Shown: positions 20,377-29,438 of the stretch, in pieces
Layout: each line of letters starts with the position of its first letter
How positions within the stretch are numbered: the first letter of the stretch is position 1
Source of the DNA: Myxococcales bacterium
GTDB taxonomy: Bacteria > Myxococcota_A > UBA9160 > SMWR01
NCBI GenBank assembly: GCA_029881215.1
Contig: JAOUNA010000005.1
Coordinates: 1 to 47,664 of the forward strand
Length of the DNA: 47,664 nucleotides
Direction: 5' to 3'
Position numbers and translations under genes: made by a program
The notes under the pieces: generated by a model
What the model saw: only the letters and a program-made list of their open reading frames with translations
What the model was told of the DNA's origin: nothing
Databases searched by the model: none

Positions 20377-20481
20377 GATGCGCACCGAGTGTCACGGGGT
20401 GGGGCGGTGGCGTCAAGCGACCCGATCCGGTTGCGCGACAGCACGCGGCCGCGCGCAGCTCGGCTGCGGCAGCGCGGCGCC

Positions 20482-21519
20482 TCAACGGTCGTTCGGGTGC
20501 GGCGCCTCGCGATCGACGTAGAAGTGCACCATGTGCTCGATCGCCTCCTCGAGGCCGATCTTCGGCTCCCACCCGAGCAGCGTGCGGGCGTTGCTGATGT
20601 CGGGCACCCGCGTCTGGATGTCCTGATAGCCCTCGCCGTAGTACTCCCGCGACGAGACCTTCTCGACCACGGCGGTCTTGCGCAGGTGCCGGTAGCGGTC
20701 GAAGCGCGACAGCGTTTCGATCAGCAGCTCGGCGAGCTCCGCGATCGAGCAGTCGTTCCTCGGATTGCCGATGTTCATGATGCGCCCGTCGGAGCTGCCG
20801 CCCTGGTTCACCAGGATGCGCATCAGCGCCTCGACGCCGTCGCGGATGTCCGTGATGCAGCGCCGCTGGCTGCCGCCTTCCACGAGCTGGATCGGCTCTC
20901 CGCGCATCAGATGGCCGAGGAACTGCGTCACCACCCGGCTGCTTCCCTCCTTGGGGATCGAGATGTCGTCCAGATTGGGGCCGATCCAGTTGAACGGACG
21001 GAAGAGCGTGAAGCGCAGCCCCTCCTTCTGCCCGTAGGCGTAGATCACGCGGTCGAGCAGCTGCTTCGAGCACGAGTAGATCCAGCGCTGCTTCGAGATC
21101 GGGCCGAGCACCAGGTTGCTCGTCTCTTCGCTGAACGCGTCGTCCGTGCACATGCCGTAGAGCTCGGAGGTCGACGGGAAGACGACGCGCGTGTCGTAGC
21201 GCACGGCGTGTCGGATGATGCGCAGATTCTCCTCGAAGTCGAGCTCGAAGACCTTGAGCGGCTCCTCCACGTAGCTCTTGGGGGTCGCGATCGCGACGAG
21301 CGGGAGCACGACGTCGCATTTCTTGACGTGGTACTCGATCCATTCGCGATTGATCCCGATGTCGCCTTCGAGGAATTGGAACCTCGGGTGGTCGAGGTGC
21401 TCCTCGATGTGATCCGAGCTGATGTCCATGCCGAACACCTGCCAGTCGCTGTCCGCGAGGATGCGGCTCGTGAGCGAGTGACCGATGAAGCCGTTGACGC
21501 CGAGGATCAGAATCTTCAT
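20482..21519 (-). CDS. NAD-dependent epimerase/dehydratase, UDP-glucuronate decarboxylase / ArnA-dehydrogenase-like
   Basis: [21 protein letters not shown]...[37 protein letters not shown]...[14 protein letters not shown]...[15 protein letters not shown] resembles the ArnA C-terminal decarboxylase, without a formyltransferase domain. Confidence 0.82.
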   Translation of the reverse strand: MKILILGVNGFIGHSLTSRILADSDWQVFGMDISSDHIEEHLDHPRFQFLEGDIGINREWIEYHVKKCDVVLPLVAIATPKSYVEEPLKVFELDFEENLRIIRHAVRYDTRVVFPSTSELYGMCTDDAFSEETSNLVLGPISKQRWIYSCSKQLLDRVIYAYGQKEGLRFTLFRPFNWIGPNLDDISIPKEGSSRVVTQFLGHLMRGEPIQLVEGGSQRRCITDIRDGVEALMRILVNQGGSSDGRIMNIGNPRNDCSIAELAELLIETLSRFDRYRHLRKTAVVEKVSSREYYGEGYQDIQTRVPDISNARTLLGWEPKIGLEEAIEHMVHFYVDREAPHPNDR

Positions 21520-21701
21520 CGCTTCGATCCGCCTCCGATGTGCGCCGTGGCCCGGCCGCTGCGCCGCGCCTGCGGCTCCGGCTGGGTGGAGAGGACTGTC
21601 GCAAGCCCCGGGTCGGGCGCGGGTCCGTCGAGCGCTCTCCCCCGCGGGCCCGACGCACGGCCGGCGAGGGTATCCGATCTGTTGCCGGGCTTCCCGCGCC
21701 G

Positions 21702-22811
21702 CTACGCGGAGCCCAGCACCTCGGTCATGATGTGGCCGGCTCCATCGGGCACGTCCAGGGGCGCCAGCGAGGCGATCAGCTGCTCCAGGTCGCGCTCGAC
21801 GGCAGGGGTCAGCTCGGCGAAGCGCAGGTACCAGCCGGCCTCGGCGTCGTCGCGCGCCACGATGGCCTTGAGCATGACCGGGCTCACGCCCACGCCGCCG
21901 TAGATGGCGAGCTTGATCTCTTCGCCGAGATCGAAGAGCGCCTCGCGCTCCACGCGCATGCCCCGCGGCGAGATGTCCCGGCCGATCAGCACGCGCGCGA
22001 TGCCTTCGCCCCCTCCCAGCACCTGTCGATTGTAGAGCCGGCGCGGCAGTGCGCGTCGGTCTCCGTCGACGGGCACCACCGCGCGGCGCCGGTGACGCGC
22101 GCGCGCGGCCGACGCCTCCGAGCCGGGATCGATCTGCAGCGACGGCCTCGGGCGAAAATCGATCGGCTGTCCCGCCATCAGTGCGCGCAGCGTCACGCGG
22201 TCGCGCAGCTCGATCGCGTCGAAGGCGATGGAGACGTCGTGGCGCGGCGGCTCGCTGCCCTTCACATCGCGCACGCTCAGCACGCGCCCGTTCACGCGCA
22301 GCCCGCGCGGTCCGGTGAGCTCGCGGGAGAACTCCAGGATCGCCCGGCCGCCCGGCTCGGGGGGCTCGTGCGTGATCAGCCCGCAGCCACCGATCGAGAG
22401 CTGGGCGAGCTGAGCGTCGAACTCCCGATCGTCCACCCAGAGTCCGACGGGACCGTCGATCACGACGCGCAGCATGCGCCGCCGCTCGGGGCCTTCGTAG
22501 CCGGCGCGCTGCGTGAGCAGGCGCAGCACCGCGGCTTCGATGGGGCGCTGCAAGAGGAAGTCGCAGGGCACGTCTGCCGTGCTCTCATCCGTCGCGTCGC
22601 AGACCACCAGGTGGAGGTAGTTGGCGGGCAGGGCTGCGCCCGGCCCGCGAGCCCGCGCGGATGTCGTCACGAGCAGGGGAATGGCGCGCTGCGGGCCATC
22701 CCCCTTGGGGAGCTCGTCCACGAACGGGACTCCCAGATCGGTGAGCATCGAACGCACGTCGGTGAGCTCCCCGTCGTCGAGGATCACCGCGTGGGGAGAC
22801 TCGAACGCCAT
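21702..22811 (-). CDS. Tandem PilZ-domain protein with N-terminal receiver-like region
   Basis: Two PilZ-like segments (PERRRMLRV...LSIGGCGL and RRRAVVP...[11 protein letters not shown]). The N-terminal [24 protein letters not shown]...LHLVVCDA resembles a degenerate receiver fold. Confidence 0.65.
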   Translation of the reverse strand: MAFESPHAVILDDGELTDVRSMLTDLGVPFVDELPKGDGPQRAIPLLVTTSARARGPGAALPANYLHLVVCDATDESTADVPCDFLLQRPIEAAVLRLLTQRAGYEGPERRRMLRVVIDGPVGLWVDDREFDAQLAQLSIGGCGLITHEPPEPGGRAILEFSRELTGPRGLRVNGRVLSVRDVKGSEPPRHDVSIAFDAIELRDRVTLRALMAGQPIDFRPRPSLQIDPGSEASAARARHRRRAVVPVDGDRRALPRRLYNRQVLGGGEGIARVLIGRDISPRGMRVEREALFDLGEEIKLAIYGGVGVSPVMLKAIVARDDAEAGWYLRFAELTPAVERDLEQLIASLAPLDVPDGAGHIMTEVLGSA

Positions 22812-22891
22812 CCCGGCCCCCTCTGGTCGCTCGCCGCTTCATCGGCTTCGCAGGGGTGGGTCTGAAGCGCCGCTCGGCGCTCCGCGGCGGG

Positions 22892-23230
22892 CTACGCCCG
22901 GGCTGCCGCCGCCGGCCCCCCGAGCTTCTTCTGCAGCTCGCCGCTGGCGAACATCTCGCGCACGATGTCGCACCCGCCCTGGAACTCGCCCTCCACGTAG
23001 AGCTGGGGGATCGTGGGCCACTGCGAGTACTCCTTGATGCCCTCGCGGATCTCCGGATCCGCCAGCACGTCCACGGTGGCGTACTCGGGCAGCAACGCGT
23101 CCAGGATCTGCACGACGCTGGCCGAGAAGCCGCACTGCGGAAAGCGCCGCTCGCCCTTCATGAAGAGCAGCACGCGGTGTTGCTTGACCAGCGCGTCGAT
23201 GCGCGCGCGCGTCTCGTCGCTCGAACTCAT
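22892..23230 (-). CDS. grxD: Monothiol CGFS glutaredoxin (Grx4/GrxD family)
   Basis: [27 protein letters not shown]...[35 protein letters not shown]. Confidence 0.92.
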   Translation of the reverse strand: MSSSDETRARIDALVKQHRVLLFMKGERRFPQCGFSASVVQILDALLPEYATVDVLADPEIREGIKEYSQWPTIPQLYVEGEFQGGCDIVREMFASGELQKKLGGPAAAARA

Positions 23231-23724
23231 TGGGCTCTCCTCTTCGCGGCGGCGCCGCGCTCCAGCGGGATGGGCTCGAGCCAGCCTTCGACCCAGCTTC
23301 CCATGGCCGGTTCGTCGCGTCGCAGGTCCGCCAGGCTGATGCGGTCCAGCGCCTCGCGCAGCGCGTTCTGCAGGGCGCTCCAGATCGCGCGGATCGAGCA
23401 GTTGCCCGTGCGCACGCAGCGCTTGCGCTGGCCCGGGTGGCACTCGCAGAAGGTCTGCGAGAAGAACGCACCGCCCAGCACCTGAAGCGCGTTCCAGACG
23501 CTGATCTCGTCGGCGGGTCGCGCCAGCCGGTAGCCGCCCACCGCGCCGCGCACGCTGCGCACGAGCTCGCCGAGGCGCAGCTCCCGCATCAGTTTGGCGG
23601 TGTACTCGGGCGACAGCCCCTCCGCCTCGGCGATCTGGGCGATCGAGACGGGGCCGTCGCCGTCCGCGCGCGCCACCTGCATCAGGCAGCGCAGACCGTA
23701 TTCCTCGCTGGCGAGAAGCTGCAC
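23227..23724 (-). CDS. Rrf2-family transcriptional regulator with probable Fe-S ligand cysteines
   Basis: [20 protein letters not shown]...[39 protein letters not shown] and [21 protein letters not shown]. The GTG start at 23724 reproduces the usual Rrf2 N-terminal spacing to YGLR; an ATG at 23736 would overlap the -10. Confidence 0.85.
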   Translation of the reverse strand: MQLLASEEYGLRCLMQVARADGDGPVSIAQIAEAEGLSPEYTAKLMRELRLGELVRSVRGAVGGYRLARPADEISVWNALQVLGGAFFSQTFCECHPGQRKRCVRTGNCSIRAIWSALQNALREALDRISLADLRRDEPAMGSWVEGWLEPIPLERGAAAKRRAQ

Positions 23725-23731
23725 GGCGCGG

Positions 23732-23759
23732 AGCATAGAATTCTGTACCCTCGCGTCAA
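23732..23759 (-). promoter_or_regulatory. Promoter of the rrf2-grx pair: TTGACG-N16-TATGCT, 7 nt before GTG (apparently leaderless)
   Basis: Minus strand TTGACG CGAGGGTACAGAATTC TATGCT CCGCGCC GTG. Confidence 0.55.
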
Positions 23760-23905
23760 GATTGTCCGGGCGAGTCACGGCGCGGCGCCCCGCGGCGGCT
23801 CGGGATTCGGCCCGCTTCGGGCCGGGTTGGAAGCGGAGCCGCCGGCGGGACTAGAATGCACTGCCGGCGTCGGCCTCCGCATTGGGAGCTGCAAGAGGAT
23901 CCGCG

Positions 23906-24934
23906 TTGCCCCCCACCACCGATCAACTCGGCCGGCCGCTGCGAGACCTGCGCATCTCGGTCACGGACCGCTGCAACTTCCGCTGCCCGTACTGCATGCC
24001 GGCCGAGATCTACGGCGAGAAGTACCACTTCCTGCCGCGGCCCGAGCTGCTGAGCTTCGAGGAGATCGAACGCCTGGCGCGGCTCTTCGTGGACCTCGGC
24101 GTTGCCAAGATCCGCATCACGGGTGGCGAGCCGCTGCTGCGTCACCAGCTGCCGGGCCTGATCGAGCGGCTGGCGGCGCTGCGGGGCGTGCGCGATCTCG
24201 CGCTCACCAGCAACGGCGCGCTGCTCGCGGAGCAGGCCAAGTCCCTGGCGGACGCGGGCCTCTCGCGCGTCACGGTGAGTCTCGACAGCCACGACGCCGC
24301 CGTGTTCCGGCGCATGAGCGGTCGCGACGCGAGCCCCAGCGCGGTGCTGGAAGGCATCGAGGCGGCGGAAGCCGTCGGGCTCGGTCCGGTCAAGATCAAC
24401 TGCGTGGTGATGCGCGGCGTGAACGACGATGGCCTCGTGGAGCTCGCGCGCCGCATGCGGGGAACGGGGCGCATCCTGCGCTTCATCGAGTACATGGACG
24501 TGGGCACGCTCAACGACTGGGATGTCGCGCGCGTCGTGACCGCGAAGGAGATCGTGGAGCGCATCGACGCCGCGCTCCCGTTGGTGCCCGCCGAGCCGAA
24601 CTACCGCGGCGAGGTGGCGCGCCGCTACGTCTACCGCGACGGCGGCGGAGAGATCGGCGTGATCGCCTCCGTGAGCCAGCCCTTCTGTGGCGACTGTACG
24701 CGCGCGCGCCTCACCACCGAGGGCAAGCTGGTCACCTGCCTGTTCGCCTCGGATGGCGTCGACCTGCGCGCCCCGCTGCGCGCGGGCGAGAGCGACGCCG
24801 CCCTGCTCGAGCGCATCGCGGGCGTGTGGTCGCGCCGCAGCGACCGCTACTCCGAGGAGCGCACCGCCCACACCGAGCTGCCCGGCCGCGCCCTGCGGCG
24901 CCGCAAGCTCGAGATGTACCAGGTCGGCGGCTAG
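23906..24934 (+). CDS. moaA: GTP 3',8-cyclase (molybdenum cofactor synthesis)
   Basis: LRISVTDRCNFRCPYCMPAEIYGEKYHFL, IRITGGEPLLR and C-terminal FCGDCTRARLTTEGKLVTCLFA. TTG start at 23906 has upstream AGAGGAT; start uncertain. Confidence 0.93.
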   Translation: MPPTTDQLGRPLRDLRISVTDRCNFRCPYCMPAEIYGEKYHFLPRPELLSFEEIERLARLFVDLGVAKIRITGGEPLLRHQLPGLIERLAALRGVRDLALTSNGALLAEQAKSLADAGLSRVTVSLDSHDAAVFRRMSGRDASPSAVLEGIEAAEAVGLGPVKINCVVMRGVNDDGLVELARRMRGTGRILRFIEYMDVGTLNDWDVARVVTAKEIVERIDAALPLVPAEPNYRGEVARRYVYRDGGGEIGVIASVSQPFCGDCTRARLTTEGKLVTCLFASDGVDLRAPLRAGESDAALLERIAGVWSRRSDRYSEERTAHTELPGRALRRRKLEMYQVGG

Positions 24935-25000
24935 CGGAAGGCGATCGAGCGCCCCGTTCGGAGTCCGCGCCGCGCGCTGCTCGCGATCGGCGCTGCGCTC

Positions 25001-26380
25001 TCAGAGGAGCGGCGCGAGCAGGCGGATCACGCCCTCGAAGAGCTCCTGCACGCGCCCGGCCTCTGGGACACCGCGGCGCGTTGCCTGCATCAGCTCCGTC
25101 ATCCATTTCTCCACGCAGAGCACGTCCGGCTCGCTGTAGAGCGCGGTCATGACCTCGTAGTCGAGATACAGGCTGCGCAGATCGAGATTCGCGGAGCCGA
25201 GCATGGCCAGGCGCCGATCCACGAGGAGTGCCTTGGCGTGCATCATGCCCGGCCGGAAGAGATGCACGCGCGCGCCGGCGCCCTGGAGGTCGCGCAGATA
25301 GTTGCCGCGTGCCCAGTCGGCCAGGCGGTGGTTCGATCGCTCGGGAAGCAGCAGGCGCACATCGACGCCGCGCCGGGCGGCGAGCGCGAACGCGTCGAAG
25401 AGGCCGGCGTCGGGGATGAAGTACGGCGTCGCCAGCCACAGACGATTGTGCGCCGAGAAGGCGGCCTGCAGCACGCCAGCCGAGATGACATCTTCGGTGG
25501 TGTCGGGCCCCGAGGCGATGACCTGGACTCGGCCCTCACCCGCTTCCGTGGCGGCGGCCTCGGGGACCGGATCGCCCGCCAGGGGCTCGCCCGTCGCATA
25601 CGCCCAGTCCGCGCGCGCCAGCGCGGCGTACGCCGCGACGGCCGGGCCTTCGAGCACGAAGGCCAGATCCGTCCAGCGATCCGGCCGGGGATCCGGCCCC
25701 ATGTACTCACGCGCCACGTTCACGCCGCCGGCTAGCGCGATGCGGTCGTCTACGACGACGAGCTTCCTGTGGTTGCGCAGGTTGGCACGCAGCCACACGG
25801 AAGGGTTCAGGAGGGAGTGGAAGAAGGCGACCTGGCCGCCCGCCTCGCGCAGCGCGCGAAAATGCCGGCTCCGCGTCGTGAGCGAGCCGTAGCCATCCAG
25901 GAGCAGTCGGACGCGGACGCCCGCACGGGCGCGCTCGGTCAGCTGCGCCAGCACGTCGCGCCCGATCTCGTCGGGATGCAGCACGTAGAAGGTGGCGGAG
26001 ACGCTGTCCTGCGCCTGATCCAGCAGCGCCATCAGGGAGGCGTAGGTGGCTTCTGCTCGGGTGCACAGCCGCACGCGATTGCCCGCGCTCGCCGCGGCTA
26101 CGCCGAAGCCGCACAGCAGATCCTCCACGGGATCCGTGCCGCGCGCGCGCGCCCGCGCGGGCGTGACGTGCGCCTCGTGCGGCGTGCCCAGCTTGCGCCG
26201 CCCCAGCAGGAAGAAGAGCGGCACGGCGACATACGGCACGAGAATGGCGAACGCGATCCACGCGAGCGCGCTCTGCGGCGAGCGGCGCTGGCGCAGCACC
26301 GCCCCGAGCATCACGATGCCCGCCGCGAATGCGAGCGTCAGGATCAGATGGGAGAGAACGAGGCTCCAGTTTATCGGCAC
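25001..26380 (-). CDS. cls: Cardiolipin synthase / phospholipase D family protein
   Basis: Two N-terminal TM segments; HKD motifs NHRKLVVVDDRIALAGGVNV and HAKALLVDRRLAMLGSANLDLRS. Start uncertain (GTG 26380). Confidence 0.88.
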   Translation of the reverse strand: MPINWSLVLSHLILTLAFAAGIVMLGAVLRQRRSPQSALAWIAFAILVPYVAVPLFFLLGRRKLGTPHEAHVTPARARARGTDPVEDLLCGFGVAAASAGNRVRLCTRAEATYASLMALLDQAQDSVSATFYVLHPDEIGRDVLAQLTERARAGVRVRLLLDGYGSLTTRSRHFRALREAGGQVAFFHSLLNPSVWLRANLRNHRKLVVVDDRIALAGGVNVAREYMGPDPRPDRWTDLAFVLEGPAVAAYAALARADWAYATGEPLAGDPVPEAAATEAGEGRVQVIASGPDTTEDVISAGVLQAAFSAHNRLWLATPYFIPDAGLFDAFALAARRGVDVRLLLPERSNHRLADWARGNYLRDLQGAGARVHLFRPGMMHAKALLVDRRLAMLGSANLDLRSLYLDYEVMTALYSEPDVLCVEKWMTELMQATRRGVPEAGRVQELFEGVIRLLAPLL

Positions 26381-26569
26381 GGGCTTTCCTGTGTCACGTG
26401 CATGCGCGCCCGGCACACGACACTGATCTCGAGCAAGGTCTCCGCGTGCATGCTCGCACCCCGCGTGTGCTCTGCCAATGCGGCGCGGCCCGATGCCTCC
26501 GCTCGCGCGCAGCGGGTTCCGGGCGCGCCGGGATCGCGCGCCCGCAGCCCGGTTCTGCGCACCGCGCGA

Positions 26570-27667
26570 TCAGCCCGCGCGGACGGCCGCGGGAAACCAG
26601 TGGCGCGTGCGGTTGCACACGGCGCACACGGAGAGCATCACCGGCACCTCGACCAGCACGCCCACCACCGTCGCCAGGGCTGCCCCGGACTCCGGGCCGT
26701 AGAGCGCGATGGCCGTGGCCACGGCCAGCTCGAAGAAGTTGCTCGCGCCGATCAGCGCACCCGGCGCAGCCACGCCGTGGGGCACACGCAGCCACTTCAT
26801 GAGCGCGTAGGCCAGGCTCGAGTTGAAGTAGACCTGCAGCAGGATCGGGATCGCGATCAGCACCACGTGGAAGAAGCGCGCGGTCAGGTTGTCGGCCTGG
26901 AAGGCGAAGATCAGCACCAGCGTCGCGAGCAGCGCGAGGGTCGTCACCGGGTGGAAGCGGGGCAGGAAGCGCTGCTCGAACCACGCCTCGCCTCGGCTGC
27001 GCAGCAGCAGGCTGCGCGTGATGCTGCCGAGCGCGAGAGGGATCACGATGAAGATCCCCACCGAGTAGAGCAGGATGTCGAAGGGCACGTGGAGGTCGCT
27101 CGTTCCGCTGATGAGCAAGGTCACGATCGGTGCGAAGAGAAGCAGCATGATGAGGTCGTTCAGCGAGACCTGGACCAGTGTGTAGGCTGGATCGCCGTCC
27201 GTGAGGTACGACCAGACGAAAACCATCGCCGTGCAGGGCGCCGCCGCCAGGATGATGACACCGGCGAGGTACTGGTCGGCGAGCTCCGCGCCGATCCACG
27301 GCTCGAAGACGTGCTGGAAGAAGACGGCGCCGAGGGCGGCCATCGTGAACGGCTTGACCAGCCAGTTCACGAACAGCGTCACCAGGATACCCCGCGGCCG
27401 GCGGCGCACCTCGAGCACGCTCGCCAGATCGATCTTCAGCATCATGGGAAAGATCATCAGCCACAGCAGGATCGCGATGGGCGCGTTGATGTGGCTGTCG
27501 CTTCCGAACTCGAGGCCGCGCAGCGCGCCGGTGGCGCCCGGCAGGAGCACGCCGAGCGCGACGCCCGCGACCATGCACAGCGCCACCCAGAGCGAGAGCC
27601 AGCGTTCGAAGGGTGCGAGCTGTTTCGCCGGCCGGGCAGCTGCTTCGGAGCCCGCAGCGTCCGGCAT
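26570..27667 (-). CDS. acr3: Arsenite efflux permease, ACR3 family
   Basis: Multi-TM protein: FPMMLKIDLASV, LAGVIILAAAPCTAMVFVWSYLTDGDPAYTLVQVSLNDLIML, ALIGASNFFELAVA. ATG overlaps the arsC stop. Confidence 0.92.
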   Translation of the reverse strand: MPDAAGSEAAARPAKQLAPFERWLSLWVALCMVAGVALGVLLPGATGALRGLEFGSDSHINAPIAILLWLMIFPMMLKIDLASVLEVRRRPRGILVTLFVNWLVKPFTMAALGAVFFQHVFEPWIGAELADQYLAGVIILAAAPCTAMVFVWSYLTDGDPAYTLVQVSLNDLIMLLLFAPIVTLLISGTSDLHVPFDILLYSVGIFIVIPLALGSITRSLLLRSRGEAWFEQRFLPRFHPVTTLALLATLVLIFAFQADNLTARFFHVVLIAIPILLQVYFNSSLAYALMKWLRVPHGVAAPGALIGASNFFELAVATAIALYGPESGAALATVVGVLVEVPVMLSVCAVCNRTRHWFPAAVRAG

Positions 27668-28185
27668 CAAGCGGAGACCGGCGCGCTGGCGCTCCGCCGC
27701 CCGATTTCGTCGAGGCGGGCTCGCAGGCGCATGCGGTCGATAGAGGCCAGGGGCAGCACGGTCAAGAGCGCGACGCGGCGCTCGAGCTCCAGGTAGGCGT
27801 GCCGGAAGGCCTGCCGCTGCTGCAGGGGCGAGGCGTCGAGCGCGGCGGGATCCGCGAGGCCCCAGTGGGCCGTCAGCGGGTGTCCGGGCCAGGCGGGGCA
27901 TACCTCCCCTGCGGCCGCGTCGCACACGGTGAAGATGAAGTCGAGCGGCGGCGCGCCCGGCGCGACGAACTCGTCCCAGGGCTTGCTGCGCAGCTTCGAG
28001 ACGTCGTAGCCGCGCTCGGCCAGCAGCTCGAGTGCCAGCGGATGGACGCGCCCGGTCGGGTGGCTGCCCGCGCTGTGCCCGCGGAAGCGACTGCCGCCCA
28101 CGCGGTTCAGGATGGCTTCGGCCAGGATGCTGCGCGCCGAGTTTCCCGTGCACAGGAAGAGCGCGTGATAGGTCTTGTCGGACAT
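27667..28185 (-). CDS. arsC: Arsenate reductase, low-molecular-weight phosphatase type
   Basis: LFLCTGNSARSILAEAILN P-loop, SAGSHPTGRVHP and FTVCDAAAGEVCPAWPGHPLTAHWGLADPAA. Confidence 0.9.
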   Translation of the reverse strand: MSDKTYHALFLCTGNSARSILAEAILNRVGGSRFRGHSAGSHPTGRVHPLALELLAERGYDVSKLRSKPWDEFVAPGAPPLDFIFTVCDAAAGEVCPAWPGHPLTAHWGLADPAALDASPLQQRQAFRHAYLELERRVALLTVLPLASIDRMRLRARLDEIGRRSASAPVSA

Positions 28186-28209
28186 CCGGTGCCTCCCGAG
28201 GGTCGCGCC

Positions 28210-28587
28210 CTATCCGCAGCGCGCGCGGGGCGCGCGGCGGCGCAGTCGCGCGCGGTCCTCGGCGAGCCCATCGAGCTCGCCGAGGCAGCGCCGCACGCAG
28301 CCGACCAGTGATTGATGCAGCGCCGACGGCGCGGGGGCCAGCGCGTAGACCTTCCACTTGCCCTCGCGGCGCACCTGCACGAGGCCGGCGCGCCGCAGCG
28401 TGGCGAGGTGGCGCGAGATCTTGGGCTGGCTCTCCTCGAGCACCGCGCACAGATCGCAGACGCAGAGCTCGCCGTCGGACAGCAGGCTCAGGATGCGCAG
28501 GCGCGTGGCGTCGGCAAACGCACCGAACAGGCTGGTCGGTGCCACGCGGATGGGCTCGGCGTCGCGGCGCGTGGCGCGCGAATTCAT
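28210..28587 (-). CDS. arsR: ArsR-family metalloregulator
   Basis: FGAFADATRLRILSLLSDGELCVCDLCAVLEESQPKISRHLATLRRAGLVQVRREGKWKVYAL, with the ELCVCDLC metal-binding loop. Confidence 0.93.
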   Translation of the reverse strand: MNSRATRRDAEPIRVAPTSLFGAFADATRLRILSLLSDGELCVCDLCAVLEESQPKISRHLATLRRAGLVQVRREGKWKVYALAPAPSALHQSLVGCVRRCLGELDGLAEDRARLRRRAPRARCG

Positions 28588-28603
28588 ATGCGAAGAAGCA
28601 TAT
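28586..28603. promoter_or_regulatory. ArsR operator candidate (ATATGC-N6-GCATAT) overlapping the arsR start codon
   Basis: Perfect 6-bp inverted repeat, 28586-28591 and 28598-28603, covering part of the -10 and the first bases of arsR. Confidence 0.65.
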
Positions 28604-28624
28604 ATGTCTGCGCCGTGCCGTCAA
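28597..28624 (-). promoter_or_regulatory. arsR promoter TTGACG-N16-TATGCT, 9 nt before ATG (leaderless or near-leaderless)
   Basis: Minus strand TTGACG GCACGGCGCAGACATA TATGCT TCTTCGCAT ATG. Confidence 0.6.
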
Positions 28625-28639
28625 GCCGATCCCGATTCT

Positions 28640-28655
28640 TGTGACGCTCGTCACA
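28640..28655. promoter_or_regulatory. CRP/FNR-superfamily-like binding site TGTGA-N6-TCACA
   Basis: TGTGACGCTCGTCACA: perfect 7-bp arms with a 2-bp centre, between divergent arsR and the outer-membrane protein gene. Confidence 0.55.
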
Positions 28656-28799
28656 TAATCACTGCTCCCCGGCGCGTAGCCTGGGTGCTTCGGACCGCGG
28701 GCGCTGGCGCATGCGGCCCGGCGAAGGTGCAGCGGATCGAGCGCTGCCCGCGTCGCGCGCGCCACCCCTGCCAACCCTCCAAAGTGACGAGGAATCGAC

Positions 28800-29339
28800 A
28801 TGTCACGACGCTGGATCGCACTTCTCACGGCTGCAACGGTTTTGTGTTTCGCCACGGCGGCGCTCGCTCAGAGCCGCTCGAGTCAGGACGACGACGATCG
28901 CGCCCGCTTCAGCATGGGCGCGAGTCTGGGCTTTCTCGCGGACGATCCCGGCGGGGTCTCCCTCGGCTTCGAGGCGCCGATCGAGTTCAACCGCCACGTC
29001 TCGGTGGGACCCTGGCTGACGGTCGCGCTGGCCGACGATTTCCTGCTGCTCTCGGGCACGGCCAACGTCCGCTACCACTTCGATGTCTTCGAGGGCGAGC
29101 GGCTGCGCAAGCTCCGGCCCTTCCTGCAGGGCGGCATGGGCGTGACCTACTACGACGACGATCGCACCGGAGACGAAGACACCGGCTTCCTGCTCAACAT
29201 GGGGCTCGGCGCCGAATACGAGACGAGCGAGCACGTCTCGGTGGGCAGCCAGATCATGTTCAACACGGTGCCCACGTTCCAGCCGAGCCGGGCCTTCTAC
29301 TGGACGTGGCAGTTCATCGGGGTGCGCTACCGCTTCTAG
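28800..29339 (+). CDS. Outer-membrane beta-barrel protein
   Basis: Signal peptide MSRRWIALLTAATVLCFATAALAQ, alternating amphipathic strands and terminal WQFIGVRYRF (C-terminal aromatic beta-signal). Confidence 0.75.
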   Translation: MSRRWIALLTAATVLCFATAALAQSRSSQDDDDRARFSMGASLGFLADDPGGVSLGFEAPIEFNRHVSVGPWLTVALADDFLLLSGTANVRYHFDVFEGERLRKLRPFLQGGMGVTYYDDDRTGDEDTGFLLNMGLGAEYETSEHVSVGSQIMFNTVPTFQPSRAFYWTWQFIGVRYRF

Positions 29340-29373
29340 CCGGCGGCTGCGCCGGGCCCCCGCATTCCGGGCA

Positions 29374-29397
29374 GCGCGCCGCGGGAGCGCGGCGCGC
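29374..29397 (+). terminator. GC hairpin downstream of the outer-membrane protein gene (10-bp perfect stem, GGAG loop)
   Basis: GCGCGCCGCG GGAG CGCGGCGCGC in the 29340-29438 intergenic region. Confidence 0.5.
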
Positions 29398-29438
29398 GCG
29401 CTCGGGGATGCGCCGCGAAGGCGCTACCGTGCGCCCTC

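Noticed and set aside
24935-25000. Terminator hairpin between convergent moaA and cls
   Set aside because: Only imperfect, long-range complementarity (GAGCGC/GCGCTC) could be seen.
26570-28855. 761-aa ORF suggesting an N-terminally extended Acr3
   Set aside because: The extension is a shadow frame of arsC/arsR; Acr3 begins at 27667, overlapping the arsC stop.
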